In this document: positions 34,530 through 44,503 of the stretch, piece after piece
Numbering within the stretch: position 1 is the first letter of the stretch
Layout: every line of letters starts with the position of its first letter
DNA from: Colwellia sp. 39_35_sub15_T18
Lineage (GTDB): Bacteria; Pseudomonadota; Gammaproteobacteria; Enterobacterales; Alteromonadaceae
Assembly: GCA_002162675.1 (NCBI GenBank)
Contig: MAAE01000032.1
Coordinates: 124,001-188,000 of the forward strand
Length of the DNA stretch: 64,000 nt
Direction: 5' to 3'
Made by a program: the position numbers and the translations under genes
The notes under the pieces: generated by a model
The model's database searches: none
What the model was told of the DNA's origin: nothing
Seen by the model: only the letters and a program-made list of their open reading frames with translations

Positions 34530-35507
34530 TCATGAAGTACTTCTTTTTAAGGCTTTATTACTTAACTTCTTTCCTAAATTTACCCAGTAATTTTCATAAT
34601 ATTTTGTTGAAATATGTGCTAAAACAAAAGTGACTAATAAAAAGAGAGGTCTTTTAAAATACTTTTCAATAATATCCCCCTCTGCCAACCAAGTATATCT
34701 AAGACCGCCATGAATAATATAAACAGCATAAGAAGTACTAGCTATATAAAATAGTAGCTTGCCTTTTAATACTGTTATTAACCAAGTCTCACGTTGACTA
34801 AAAATGGTTGATGCAATTAATATAGCGGCTATATATGGCCTTAAATAGTTTAAAAACTCGGTGACAGGGTGTGCCGATGCAATTAAGAGGAATAAAAGGA
34901 TTATTGTTGGTAATTTGTCTATTTTTTGCTTAATTCTATTGGTGCCATAGTTATAGAATAGCGCCAAAGTACAACCTGCTAGTATTTCGTCAACTCGGTA
35001 ATAGGTATTTATCGCTATTTGTACATCATTGAAATAACGGTAACAAGTGATGCTAATACAGAGAACTGGTAGTAAATAAAATGCTTTCTGTTTTAGGAAA
35101 AAAACTAATAAAGCAATAAGAATGTAAAATTGTACTTCAACACATAAACTCCAAAAGTGACTGGTAGGTGCAATTAAACCAATGGGTTCCCAATTGGTAT
35201 AAAAAAACAATGTCGAAATAATTTCGTGTGTACTGGCTTCAGTGAATAGAAATGTTATGAACAAAACCAACCATGCTAACGGCACAATTCGCATGAATCG
35301 ACGGATTAAAAATTTTGGAATATTTTGATCTCTGAGCAATACATTAGTAATCAAAAAGCCAGATAAAATAAAAAATATGGCCATGCCTGCGGCAGCAATA
35401 GGTGCGTTAAATTGAAATTTTTGATAACCCAAAGGGAATAAATGGCCAGCTAAAACGAATAGAATGCTGATGCCCCTCCATCCATCTAATACTTGTAATC
35501 GGTTCAT
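34530..35507 (-). CDS. Second acyltransferase family 3 membrane protein
   Basis: The 325-residue protein has LQVLDGWRGISILFVLAGHL with the catalytic His, GMAIFFILSGFLIT and RRFMRIVPLAWLVLF. It is a diverged relative of the neighbouring acyltransferase, so the EPS may carry two kinds of O-acyl substitution. The start overlaps the PHP phosphatase stop by 4 bp, which links it to the export/phosphorelay operon. Confidence 0.92.
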   Translation of the reverse strand: MNRLQVLDGWRGISILFVLAGHLFPLGYQKFQFNAPIAAAGMAIFFILSGFLITNVLLRDQNIPKFLIRRFMRIVPLAWLVLFITFLFTEASTHEIISTLFFYTNWEPIGLIAPTSHFWSLCVEVQFYILIALLVFFLKQKAFYLLPVLCISITCYRYFNDVQIAINTYYRVDEILAGCTLALFYNYGTNRIKQKIDKLPTIILLFLLIASAHPVTEFLNYLRPYIAAILIASTIFSQRETWLITVLKGKLLFYIASTSYAVYIIHGGLRYTWLAEGDIIEKYFKRPLFLLVTFVLAHISTKYYENYWVNLGKKLSNKALKRSTS

Positions 35508-36232
35508 ATTTTATCTACAGCCGTAATTAATTTTTTTGTTGTATCCATTGTGAACTCAATTGATTTTTTACTAATAATATTTTTAGCTGCTGCTATACCT
35601 AGGTGTAAATCAGGCATTCTACCTTTTAAGTTATGACAGTCTGATGCTATGGCTGAAACTTGATTGGCTTCGAGTAACTCTTCCGACATTTTTTGTACAT
35701 CTTTGCCAAACTTTCCTGTTAGGCTACTTGCAGTTACTTGTAATGGGCAACCCAAATCAATAAAGGTTTGTAGCTTATGGCGTTGAGTTAAGAACGTTCG
35801 ATTTCGTTCAGGATGTACAATAATAGGCAAACAATTTTTTGCCAATAACCATTTCACTAAATTATCACTGCCAAATGGGATGTCGTTTCTAGGAAATTCA
35901 AGTAAGAAGGTTTTTCTGCCTTGGTACTCACCTAACCATGGGATTTGGTCACTATTAACAAGCGCCATAATTTCAGGCCCTATGCGCACTTCAGCACCTA
36001 ATTGTAAATTTACTTGAATATTAGCTTTATCAGCAGCGTCCCTAAACTGTATGAACCTTTGTTCAAGATCTTTTTTATTATTGTTAAAACGGCCTGTATG
36101 AATATGAGGTGTTAATACTTGTGTAGTAACACCTCCATCTATAGCCATACGTAGCATATCGAGGGCTTCAGTGTTGCTGCGAGCGCCGTCATCAACACCC
36201 GGTAATATATGGCTGTGTATGTCAATTAGCAT
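35504..36232 (-). CDS. PHP-type tyrosine-protein phosphatase (CpsB/CapC/YwqE family)
   Basis: The 242-residue protein begins MLIDIHSHILPGVDDGARS, a PHP-domain metal site, with further ligands in LTPHIHTGRF, IIVHPERNRTF and IASDCHN. In Gram-positive bacteria and many proteobacteria this family dephosphorylates the EPS tyrosine autokinase. It lies 5 bp downstream of the Wzc-type gene, its expected substrate. Confidence 0.93.
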   Translation of the reverse strand: MLIDIHSHILPGVDDGARSNTEALDMLRMAIDGGVTTQVLTPHIHTGRFNNNKKDLEQRFIQFRDAADKANIQVNLQLGAEVRIGPEIMALVNSDQIPWLGEYQGRKTFLLEFPRNDIPFGSDNLVKWLLAKNCLPIIVHPERNRTFLTQRHKLQTFIDLGCPLQVTASSLTGKFGKDVQKMSEELLEANQVSAIASDCHNLKGRMPDLHLGIAAAKNIISKKSIEFTMDTTKKLITAVDKI

Positions 36233-36237
36233 GCTGA

Positions 36238-38469
36238 TTACGCTTGGGTTTGTTCAGGTTTAACACCATAATATTCACCAGCGTAATAATGGTCACCGTA
36301 GTAACTCATTTTTTGTGGTTCCGCCGCGGTTAGTACTGCGCCAATAACGTTTGCATTTAGCTTTTGTAGTCGTGCAACCGCTTCTTTTGACACTTTTATT
36401 TTAGTTTGCTCTGCTCTTGCGGCAACCACTACAGCACCAACTTTGTTACCCAATATACAGGCATCACTTACAGGCAGGGTAGGAGGGCCATCAAGTACAA
36501 TATACTGATATTCATTCTTAAAGGTTTCTAGAAGCTTTTCAAACTTTAGAGAAGATAAAAGTTCCATTGGGTTCTGCGGAATAGTGCCACAGGTAATTAT
36601 GCTCAATTTCCCTTCATTTTCTCCTTGGATCACATCGCTAAATGTTTTGGCAACGCCAGACAAAATATCTGTTAACCCAAGTTTATTTTCTAATTGGAGG
36701 TTTTTACTGATACTAGGTTTACGTAAATCGACTTCTAACAATAATGTTTTGCCTATATTACTGTAGGCTACCGCCAAATTTACTGCTAAACATGATTTCC
36801 CTTCTGAGCCTGTAGCTGAAGTAATTAATATACTTTTAGGGGGGGCATCTATATTTGAAAAGATAAGTCCAGTTCTGATTGTATTGATACTTTCAGAAAA
36901 TGGTGAACGAGAATCATCCAAATATTGTTTTTCAGGTATAACTGAGTTTTTCTTATCTTTCACAAAGGGAGTAATACCTAGTACTGGTAGTTTAAGCTTC
37001 TCTTCAACTAAGTCAGGCGTTCTGAAGGTGTTGTTTGTCATTTCTCGAAGAAAAGCAACAACAATACCTAAGAAAACTCCTAACATACCAGACAGCGCGA
37101 TTATCTTATTAACATTTGGCCTTACTGGTGTTTTAGGCACTGTGGCTTTATCAATAATATGTACATTAGACGCGTTAATTTCGCCGCGTACATTAGCTTC
37201 TAATAAACGTGACTGGAAGGACTCATAAATTCTTCTGTTATTCTCTACTTCGCGCTCTAAACTGACCAAAGAGAAACTATCTCCTTGGAGGGCTTGTACT
37301 TCAGCTTTTGTGTCGTTAATGAGTTTATTAATATTATCTACTTGTAATTTGGCAAGACGAAATTCATTTTCTGTGCGTTCAACAACTTTTGCTATACCTC
37401 TACTCAAGTTGCCTTTTGCGCTTTCTAGCTCTGATTCAGCTGCAATCATTTTAGGATGCCGTGCACCATAACGTTCATCTAACTCTTTAACTTGATTAGC
37501 TGCTGTTGCTTCATCTTGTACAAGATTTGTTATGGCAAAGTCTTGCATGACTTGGGCAAGCGCTGAAAAGTCTTTATTACCTCGTTTAATATCTTGTACT
37601 AATTGATATTCTTCACTTTTTATACTTAATGTTGTTTGTGCTGCTACCAATGAGGTATTTAATGATTGTAGTTGTGTATTGGCGATGGCTCTTTGTTGAA
37701 AACTATGAATTAAGCCTTGTTTTTCTCGGTAATTTTTAACTCGTTCTTCTGAATTTTCCAACTTGCTTTTTAATTGTTCGTACTGTGAAGTAAGCCATTT
37801 CTGCCTATTTTTTACATCGGTTAAACGGGTAGTTAAACCAAAATCTATATAGGCATCTGAAATTGCATTTATTATGTCTGCGGCTTCTTGTGGATCTTTA
37901 GATTCATAATTAATGGTGATAATTTGATTTTTACGTCCCCCTGATACGATCAAACCAGACGCAATTTTCTCTGCAAGTAAGATTCTTAGCTCCGTATCTG
38001 TCAGAGGCTTATTTTCTGGTTTTTTATATCCAATGAGACTTTTTACCGAGTCTTTTATTGATTTAATAAAGCTAATACTTGGCGTGTTGTCTGCTTGTTC
38101 TTTTTTTAGCTTTTCTACTAACCTTAATTTGTCTACTACAGTTTCGGCAATTGCGCGAGAGCGTATTATTTCATATTGTGTTTCAAAGAATAAAAACACC
38201 ATTGCTGAGGCTATATATTGTTCTTCTCTGTCTGCGTTCGGTTGATATGGATCAGCTAAAATTTTAGCTGTTGCGTTATAAATCGGAGTGGCATTTTTAG
38301 CTATAAAAATGCCACTGATAAGGCATAACATCGCGACGATGATAATTGTCCATTTACTACGCCTTACAATACGAATATAAAGACCTATATCAAAATCTTC
38401 TTCCGTAAGCTTATTGTTAATTTGTTGAACTGCTGAGACTTTGTCAGCAACTACTGCGTTCATATTCAT
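36238..38469 (-). CDS. Polysaccharide co-polymerase/tyrosine autokinase (Wzc/VpsO type)
   Basis: The 743-residue protein has an N-terminal Wzz domain with a membrane helix near 35-55, a long periplasmic coiled-coil region (about 210-400), a second helix near 440-460 and a C-terminal BY-kinase. The kinase shows Walker A ITSATGSEGKSCL near 550, Walker A' LLLEVDLRKP and Walker B YIVLDGPPTLP. The tail is a tyrosine cluster with six Tyr (MSYYGDHYYAGEYYG), the autophosphorylation site. It controls polymer length and export together with the Wza-like protein 6 bp upstream. Confidence 0.95.
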   Translation of the reverse strand: MNMNAVVADKVSAVQQINNKLTEEDFDIGLYIRIVRRSKWTIIIVAMLCLISGIFIAKNATPIYNATAKILADPYQPNADREEQYIASAMVFLFFETQYEIIRSRAIAETVVDKLRLVEKLKKEQADNTPSISFIKSIKDSVKSLIGYKKPENKPLTDTELRILLAEKIASGLIVSGGRKNQIITINYESKDPQEAADIINAISDAYIDFGLTTRLTDVKNRQKWLTSQYEQLKSKLENSEERVKNYREKQGLIHSFQQRAIANTQLQSLNTSLVAAQTTLSIKSEEYQLVQDIKRGNKDFSALAQVMQDFAITNLVQDEATAANQVKELDERYGARHPKMIAAESELESAKGNLSRGIAKVVERTENEFRLAKLQVDNINKLINDTKAEVQALQGDSFSLVSLEREVENNRRIYESFQSRLLEANVRGEINASNVHIIDKATVPKTPVRPNVNKIIALSGMLGVFLGIVVAFLREMTNNTFRTPDLVEEKLKLPVLGITPFVKDKKNSVIPEKQYLDDSRSPFSESINTIRTGLIFSNIDAPPKSILITSATGSEGKSCLAVNLAVAYSNIGKTLLLEVDLRKPSISKNLQLENKLGLTDILSGVAKTFSDVIQGENEGKLSIITCGTIPQNPMELLSSLKFEKLLETFKNEYQYIVLDGPPTLPVSDACILGNKVGAVVVAARAEQTKIKVSKEAVARLQKLNANVIGAVLTAAEPQKMSYYGDHYYAGEYYGVKPEQTQA

Positions 38470-38475
38470 TCTTCC

Positions 38476-39015
38476 TTAAAAAAAACTTTCGCTGACGGTA
38501 ATTACATCACCAGGTTTAATTTGGTCATTAAGGGCAACAGCCTTAATAAATTGTTTATCTTTTTCACTGACTAAAGATATTGTCTTCTTTGATGCGCGCT
38601 CGGTAAAACCACCCGCTAAGGCGACGGCTTTTTCAACCGTTAAACCTTTTTTATAGGGATAACTACCCGGCTTATCAATTTCACCATTGATGTAAAAAGG
38701 GCGGTACTCGGTAATGTTAACGGTAACATTGGGTTTTTTTAAATAACCGTCGAGTAAGAGTGCTGTTATTTTTTGCTCTACTTCAGTCACGGTATGACCT
38801 TCAATGGCTACTTGTCCTAATAACGGCATGGAAATAGTGCCATTGCCACTGACACGGGTTTTATTTATGCTTAAGTCCGTTTCGTTGAATACTATCACTG
38901 ATATTTGGTCATCAGCTGAAATACGATAATCATCAATTTCATCCGCAGAAGTTTGAGTCGATAAACTCAACACTATTGCTAGCGAGGTGGTTAAAAAAAG
39001 TTTGAGTAACTTCAT
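38476..39015 (-). CDS. Short Wza/VpsN-like polysaccharide export protein
   Basis: The 179-residue protein has a signal peptide (MKLLKLFLTTSLAIVLSLS), a Poly_export domain (DYRISADDQISVIVFNETDL) and one SLBB-like domain (FYINGEIDKPGSYPYKKGLT). It lacks the C-terminal helix that forms the outer-membrane barrel in E. coli Wza (379 residues), so it resembles the short form found in vps-type loci. The neighbouring beta-barrel protein may supply the outer-membrane part. Confidence 0.92.
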   Translation of the reverse strand: MKLLKLFLTTSLAIVLSLSTQTSADEIDDYRISADDQISVIVFNETDLSINKTRVSGNGTISMPLLGQVAIEGHTVTEVEQKITALLLDGYLKKPNVTVNITEYRPFYINGEIDKPGSYPYKKGLTVEKAVALAGGFTERASKKTISLVSEKDKQFIKAVALNDQIKPGDVITVSESFF

Positions 39016-39079
39016 AAGTGTCTTTTACATTCCTTTCATTTTTAATTCTGTTTATATATTAGTGGTTTGTTGTTAAATA

Positions 39080-40282
39080 TTAATTAAATTTGCTGGTTAA
39101 AGATAAACTAATAATATTTGCTTGATATTCGTATATTGCAAGGTCAGAGCTTCTGTCATTAAATTGATAGTCAAGGCTGATATTAAGCCAAGTTAACAGA
39201 CTATGATCTATTCCTAACACTAAATTATGGCGTTTGTCTGTTCTGCTGCGAATTGTCACAATGTCATCACTGCCGTAGGTATAGGCCGCCTTCAGTGTTG
39301 TTCTTGGTGTTATTTCATGTTCGGCATTTACGCTATAAGAATTGGTTACAAAAGCACTGGTAAGCAGTTGCGATGACTCTTGTGTCATTCGGCTGGCGGC
39401 AATTTTTATTTTTGAATAGGTGTTAGGTTTCCATGTCATATCAAGAATATAAGACAACCCCGTAATGTCGTTATAGACATCTTGCTTGAAGTCTTTGCCT
39501 TGATAACCCAATTTAAACGAGCCACTAGTTTTAGCGGTTATATCCCATTCGACACCCGCTAGATAAAATGCCTCTTTACTCGATTGATCCGTAAATTGGC
39601 TTTGTACAATGTAGTCATATTCACCAACGGTAGCTTGAAATAGCAGCCGTGTTTTTGGCGCGATACGATAAAAGAAGGTACCAGTAAGTCTGTTTCTATC
39701 AACATCGCGGTAGCTTTGTAAATTATTGGTGTATCGGTATTCTCTATGATCTAAGCCTAATACTATCTGGCCAATACTTTCTTTAGTACCGTAATAAAAC
39801 TTGGCCGTGGCCTGTTTTTTTTGAGTTTGGTTAAACTGGGTAATTAATAAGGAGGTAGAATTATTGCTACCCGGCTCTTCAATTTCATCTTTGTAAGACA
39901 GCCTAAATTCTGAATTTATTTTTAAAGAATGATCTAACTGTGCATATAAAGATAGATTGTGATTATCATAGTTAAGCTTAGTGTTGTCGGTATAAGCTGA
40001 ATATTCACCTTGATAATCGACAGCGAAGATGTGTTTGCCTAAATGCGTAAGATATTGTACTTCAGGTGAAATTTGCACTGAGGAATCAGAAATAGGCTCA
40101 ACTTTTCGCAATACGTTATCGTCATATTGGGTTGCTAGAGCGGCATTAAGTAATAAACCTTGGCGTTCTTCGGCATTGACATGGGTGCCTATAAATAGGC
40201 TGGTAGTCAGCATTGCCACTAAGATTACTTTGCTATTAACTACTAAAAATGGGGCTTTTTTTATTTTTACCACAACGATCAC
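39080..40282 (-). CDS. VpsM-like outer-membrane beta-barrel of EPS export
   Basis: The 400-residue protein has a signal peptide ending near VNAEE (residue 38) and then alternating amphipathic strands through to a terminal aromatic-type ending (LSLTSKFN). The first strand region (GLLLNAALATQYDDNVLRK) is typical of the VpsM/EpsL family. The order barrel-Wza-Wzc corresponds to vpsM-vpsN-vpsO of Vibrio cholerae. It is the first gene of the minus-strand export operon. Confidence 0.85.
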   Translation of the reverse strand: MIVVVKIKKAPFLVVNSKVILVAMLTTSLFIGTHVNAEERQGLLLNAALATQYDDNVLRKVEPISDSSVQISPEVQYLTHLGKHIFAVDYQGEYSAYTDNTKLNYDNHNLSLYAQLDHSLKINSEFRLSYKDEIEEPGSNNSTSLLITQFNQTQKKQATAKFYYGTKESIGQIVLGLDHREYRYTNNLQSYRDVDRNRLTGTFFYRIAPKTRLLFQATVGEYDYIVQSQFTDQSSKEAFYLAGVEWDITAKTSGSFKLGYQGKDFKQDVYNDITGLSYILDMTWKPNTYSKIKIAASRMTQESSQLLTSAFVTNSYSVNAEHEITPRTTLKAAYTYGSDDIVTIRSRTDKRHNLVLGIDHSLLTWLNISLDYQFNDRSSDLAIYEYQANIISLSLTSKFN

Positions 40283-40312
40283 AATGTCCTTATTTTACAT
40301 TACAAAGTACCT

Positions 40313-40729
40313 TTATAAAAAGGTGCTTTTAAACCAACTCCAGACCCCAAGTGAGAAACCAGGAAGTAGGTCAATTCCGAGTGCGGATTTTATCAGATAA
40401 AGCACTAACAAGCCAAGACCTGCACAGAAAATTAAGAAGATACTTGAAATAAGTGATGTGACTATTAGAGAAGCATTTTTTTCTTTTCGGCTCAGCTCTC
40501 GGTAGTTTTTACCCGCCAGTACAACATAATAAAAGCGCCATTGATAAAAAGGTATTTTAAAGGTGCCGCGGGCATCAATTTTATGTTTGCCCCAGCTTCG
40601 AGAGCCAACGGCTGTTAACAGGTGTGTTAACTGTTCGTCATTAAAACTATTGGCTATTTCTTCGGGCATTCTTGCTAAGAGGTTTTTAATAGCCGGTTGG
40701 TTTTTTATTTGCTGATCCATTGCACTCAA
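40313..40729 (-). CDS. Small membrane protein of unknown function
   Basis: The 138-residue protein has a soluble N-terminal half including GSRSWGKHKIDARGTFKIPF and two hydrophobic segments (about 87-112 and 120-133). I do not recognise a characterised family, though similar proteins seem usual beside housekeeping genes in Alteromonadales. The start could be the Met at 40729 or the Met three codons later. It lies 30 bp upstream of the VpsM-like gene on the same strand and may be co-transcribed. Confidence 0.65.
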   Translation of the reverse strand: MSAMDQQIKNQPAIKNLLARMPEEIANSFNDEQLTHLLTAVGSRSWGKHKIDARGTFKIPFYQWRFYYVVLAGKNYRELSRKEKNASLIVTSLISSIFLIFCAGLGLLVLYLIKSALGIDLLPGFSLGVWSWFKSTFL

Positions 40730-40909
40730 GTGTTTAAACCTTCATCAGTTGTAATTTTGCGATAGAATATATGTTTTTGAGTTGCTATGAAACCGCTAAT
40801 GCTCAATAGCGGTAAGTTAACGCTTTATACTAATTCAGTTATTTTACTAGTGTTCAATTCTTGCTTGTGGTTAAATTTAGTTATCAAGTTAACGTAAATA
40901 GGCACATCA

Positions 40910-43900
40910 TTGATCAATCTATATCCCGCCAATAAAATGGAAAATTTATTGCTCTTGCTCAATAAAATTTCCCAAGTATCACCCTTAGGTGTTTTCAACC
41001 AAGAGGTGATTATTGTTCAAAATCCCGGTATGCAACACTGGTTGAATTTAGCTATAGCAACAGAGCGTGGTATCAGTATGAATATTGATTACGCGTTACC
41101 GGCTCAGTTTCTTTGGCGGCTAATAAGAACACTGGCTGGCGATGATAAAGTGTTAGAACAGTCACCGTACTCAAGAGAGGTGCTAACTTGGCGGATTTAT
41201 GCTTTATTGGCAACCGAACCAGTGACTTCAGATGAAGATTTTTTACCGGCTACGCGCTATTGGCAAGGTGAAAATTCAGCACCGCTAAAACGTTATCAGC
41301 TGGCGGTGCAATTAGCTGACTTGTACGAGCAATATTTAATTTTTAGGCCAACTTGGCTAGATAACTGGCAACAAGGAAACATCGAATCCCTTGCGAGTGA
41401 CTTTAATCAACAGTTACCCGGCGAGGTTAAATGGCAAGCCAAGTTATGGCAGCTGCTAATTAAACAGCAGCCCTATAATCCTGTTGAGCTAATTACTGAG
41501 GCTATTGCCAATATTGAACAAAAAATAGCAGCGTCGCCTAACGTGTTACCTAAGCGTTTAAGCTTTTTTGCTATCAATACTATGCCACCGATATGGCTAG
41601 AATTTATCAACGCGTTAAGTGAGCATATCGAGGTTAACTTTTTTCACTTAAACCCCTGCTTTGCTTATTGGGGCGATATTATTAGTGAGAAACAAGCATT
41701 TAAAAAGCTAAGTCATTGGTCAGCCGGTGTTGATGACGAGCATTTGTTTGTTGGTAATCCACTGTTGGCTAATTTCGGTCAACAAGGGCGTGAATTTTTA
41801 GCCTTGTTACAAGGTTATAGTACCGTTAATGTTGAATTATTTGTGGCCGCAAGCTCAGCGCCAGTTAATGATAAAGGTGAACCCAATAAACCCTGTATTT
41901 TACATCAACTGCAAAATGATATTTTAAACCTTGATGATGCAACGAGCAGTGAACATGAGCATAAATATGAAAAAAGTAGGGTAGTGTTAATTGATGACTC
42001 TATCACTATTACCAGTTGCCATAGTGCTATGCGCGAAGTACAAGCCTTGCATGATTATCTTTTACATCAGTTTAACTCTTCACATCAAGAGCGTGCCCAG
42101 CAAAATGGTGCCAACCAAGAGCGTGCCAACCATGAGAGCAGCGCACATTTAACGCCTAAAGATGTGTTAGTGATGTGTCCTAAAATTGAGCAATACGCTC
42201 CTTATGTTAATGCGGTGTTTACCCGTGGTTGGCAAAATTTAGACGATGAAGTACCGCCACTACCTTGCTCAATTGCCGACAGAAGTGCCAAAGATAGCGA
42301 TCCGCTTATTGCCGCCTTTAGTGATTTATTGGCTTTACCGGATTCTCGCTTTCAAGTGACGCATTTACTCGCTTTTATTAGGCAAAGTGCCATTGCTAAT
42401 AAGTTTGCTATTACCAGTGAAGATATTAGTAAAATTAGCGTCTGGCTTGAGCAAGCTAGCATTCATTGGGGACTAGATTTAGCACATAAACAACAAATAC
42501 TCGGTGAAAATGCCAATAATAACTTCACTTGGCAACAAGGCTTATCACGTTTATTGCGTGGCTTTGCCTTTTCGGATAGCGATGCCATTTATCAAGAGCA
42601 GTTATTATTAGCCAATGTTGAAGGTGATGACGCGTTATTGCTCGGCAAATTAATGCTGTTTATTGAACAGTTACAACAGTTTAGCCTGCAAGTCACGCAA
42701 GCAAGAACGCCTAAGGCTTGGCAAAGTTTTTTACTACTTCAAGTTGAGCAATTATTTGCGCGCCGTAACAGCAGTAATGACAAAAACAATAATAAAAGTA
42801 ATGACATAGATAACGCCTTAGTGATGATAGAAAATGCCATTGCCAGTTTTGTCGAATATTGCCAACAAGCTGATTTAGATGAAAAAATTGAGCTAAGCAT
42901 AGTAACAGACTTTCTTAATAATCATTTTAGTCAAGGTGATGCCAGTAAGCAGTTTATGGTTGGACAAGTGACTTTTTGCTCTATGCTGCCTATGCGTAGC
43001 ATACCTTTTAAAATTATTGCGGTACTGGGTTTAAACGATGGTGAGTTTCCTAGGCAACGGCAGCCGTTAGGCTTTGATTTAATGTCACAAGCTAAAACAA
43101 GGTTAGGGGATAGATCACGTCGCGGTGATGATAGATACTTGTTTTTAGAGGCAATAATTTCGGCAAGGCAAGCTTTGTACTTAAGCTATCAAGGCAGAAA
43201 CATAAAAAACAATAATGAAAAACAGCCTTCTTTAGTGTTAAAAGAGTTAATGGACTACCTTAACCAAGGTTATGGTTGGCAGTTTGACGAAAAGAGTCAG
43301 GTGAATAATATTCGCCAAATGGCCATGCAGCCTTTTAGTGAAGCTAATTATTTTAGTGGCGATAAATCTACAGGAGTTTCTAAACCTAGTTTTGATGGCA
43401 ACTGGTTAAAGTTAGCCCAAGATGAAACGTTGATTAACCATGATGCGAAAAATGAGCAATTGGTCATTGAACCTGGTAATTTATCCCCGAGCGCTAATGA
43501 AACCGCTACAATAGCAACAGCAACAGAAATACCAGCCAGTGAATTAATTCGCTTCTTTCAACATCCCAGTAAAGTGTTTGCCCAGCAAGCGCTTAATTTA
43601 TATTTAGAGAATAACGAAGCCAACCTTGATGATGTCGAGCCTTTTACCGCCAATGCTTTAACGAGCTATTTATTACGACAAGATTTATTAGCTGCCCATT
43701 TAGCGATAAATAATGCCCCCTCTGTTGAGCAAGTATTGCATAAAGCGCAGTTATCGGGACAATTTCCAGACTTACCTAGCATGGATGAAAATTATAACGC
43801 ATGGCAAACTGATAGTGAGCAATTTGCTGAAGAAATAGCCAGCCAAGGCGCGGATAATCCTGAATTAATCGCTTGTCACATTGTAATAAAGCTTTCTGAA

Positions 43901-44503
43901 AATAAAGTAATTAATTTAACCGCGCAAGTGCCAGTTAAACGCACTAATGACGGTGTGATGATTATTTTTTATCGCAGTTCAACGGCAAAAGCGAAAGATT
44001 TATTTAGCTTGTATTTACATCATTTAATTGTGCAATGCTGGCAGTCACAGCAAAGTGGCGCAACAGATTATCAAGCAAACATGCTCAGTGAAGTGTGCGG
44101 CAGCCGTGGCTTTTATTTTAATACCAAGGCGCAAAAAGTAGAGCAATACTTTATTGATAGTCTTGATAATGAGCAAGAACAGTTAACCTGTGCTGCCAAT
44201 CAGTCATTGGTTGAATTATTAAGGTGTTATTTTAAAGGTCAGCAACAACCTTTGCTTATCAATGGTGATATTGCCGCGCAAGTGTTTAAGCAAACTAGAG
44301 GCAAGCGCGTTGAAATGACGGCAGAGCGTTTTGAATTATATTGGCAAGGGACTGAGTCAAGCCGAGGTTTGGGTGATGATCTGTATATGCAATATTTTTG
44401 GCCGCAGTGTCCCGACATTAATGAGCATTTAGCTGAAATAGAAAGCATTTACCAAGGGCTTTATCAACTTGTTGAAAAAGTAAAAAGTGGCAGTAAAGCA
44501 TGA
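40910..44503 (+). CDS. recC: Exodeoxyribonuclease V gamma subunit RecC
   Basis: The 1197-residue protein is RecC, which binds and splits the DNA duplex and recognises Chi in RecBCD. The N terminus INLYPANKMENLLLLLNKI aligns in style with E. coli RecC, so the TTG at 40910 is the likely start. Also present are the family stretches QNPGMQHWLNLAIA, FLWRLIRTLAG and LGLNDGEFPRQRQPLGFDLM. It is slightly longer than E. coli RecC (1122), partly through a Gln/Glu/Ala-rich insertion near residues 385-410 in which QERA occurs twice. The stop overlaps the recB start by 4 bp. Confidence 0.96.
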   Translation: MINLYPANKMENLLLLLNKISQVSPLGVFNQEVIIVQNPGMQHWLNLAIATERGISMNIDYALPAQFLWRLIRTLAGDDKVLEQSPYSREVLTWRIYALLATEPVTSDEDFLPATRYWQGENSAPLKRYQLAVQLADLYEQYLIFRPTWLDNWQQGNIESLASDFNQQLPGEVKWQAKLWQLLIKQQPYNPVELITEAIANIEQKIAASPNVLPKRLSFFAINTMPPIWLEFINALSEHIEVNFFHLNPCFAYWGDIISEKQAFKKLSHWSAGVDDEHLFVGNPLLANFGQQGREFLALLQGYSTVNVELFVAASSAPVNDKGEPNKPCILHQLQNDILNLDDATSSEHEHKYEKSRVVLIDDSITITSCHSAMREVQALHDYLLHQFNSSHQERAQQNGANQERANHESSAHLTPKDVLVMCPKIEQYAPYVNAVFTRGWQNLDDEVPPLPCSIADRSAKDSDPLIAAFSDLLALPDSRFQVTHLLAFIRQSAIANKFAITSEDISKISVWLEQASIHWGLDLAHKQQILGENANNNFTWQQGLSRLLRGFAFSDSDAIYQEQLLLANVEGDDALLLGKLMLFIEQLQQFSLQVTQARTPKAWQSFLLLQVEQLFARRNSSNDKNNNKSNDIDNALVMIENAIASFVEYCQQADLDEKIELSIVTDFLNNHFSQGDASKQFMVGQVTFCSMLPMRSIPFKIIAVLGLNDGEFPRQRQPLGFDLMSQAKTRLGDRSRRGDDRYLFLEAIISARQALYLSYQGRNIKNNNEKQPSLVLKELMDYLNQGYGWQFDEKSQVNNIRQMAMQPFSEANYFSGDKSTGVSKPSFDGNWLKLAQDETLINHDAKNEQLVIEPGNLSPSANETATIATATEIPASELIRFFQHPSKVFAQQALNLYLENNEANLDDVEPFTANALTSYLLRQDLLAAHLAINNAPSVEQVLHKAQLSGQFPDLPSMDENYNAWQTDSEQFAEEIASQGADNPELIACHIVIKLSENKVINLTAQVPVKRTNDGVMIIFYRSSTAKAKDLFSLYLHHLIVQCWQSQQSGATDYQANMLSEVCGSRGFYFNTKAQKVEQYFIDSLDNEQEQLTCAANQSLVELLRCYFKGQQQPLLINGDIAAQVFKQTRGKRVEMTAERFELYWQGTESSRGLGDDLYMQYFWPQCPDINEHLAEIESIYQGLYQLVEKVKSGSKA

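Noticed and set aside
36884-37228. Antisense open frame inside the Wzc-type gene
   Set aside because: It is fully covered by a well-conserved BY-kinase/Wzz gene on the other strand.
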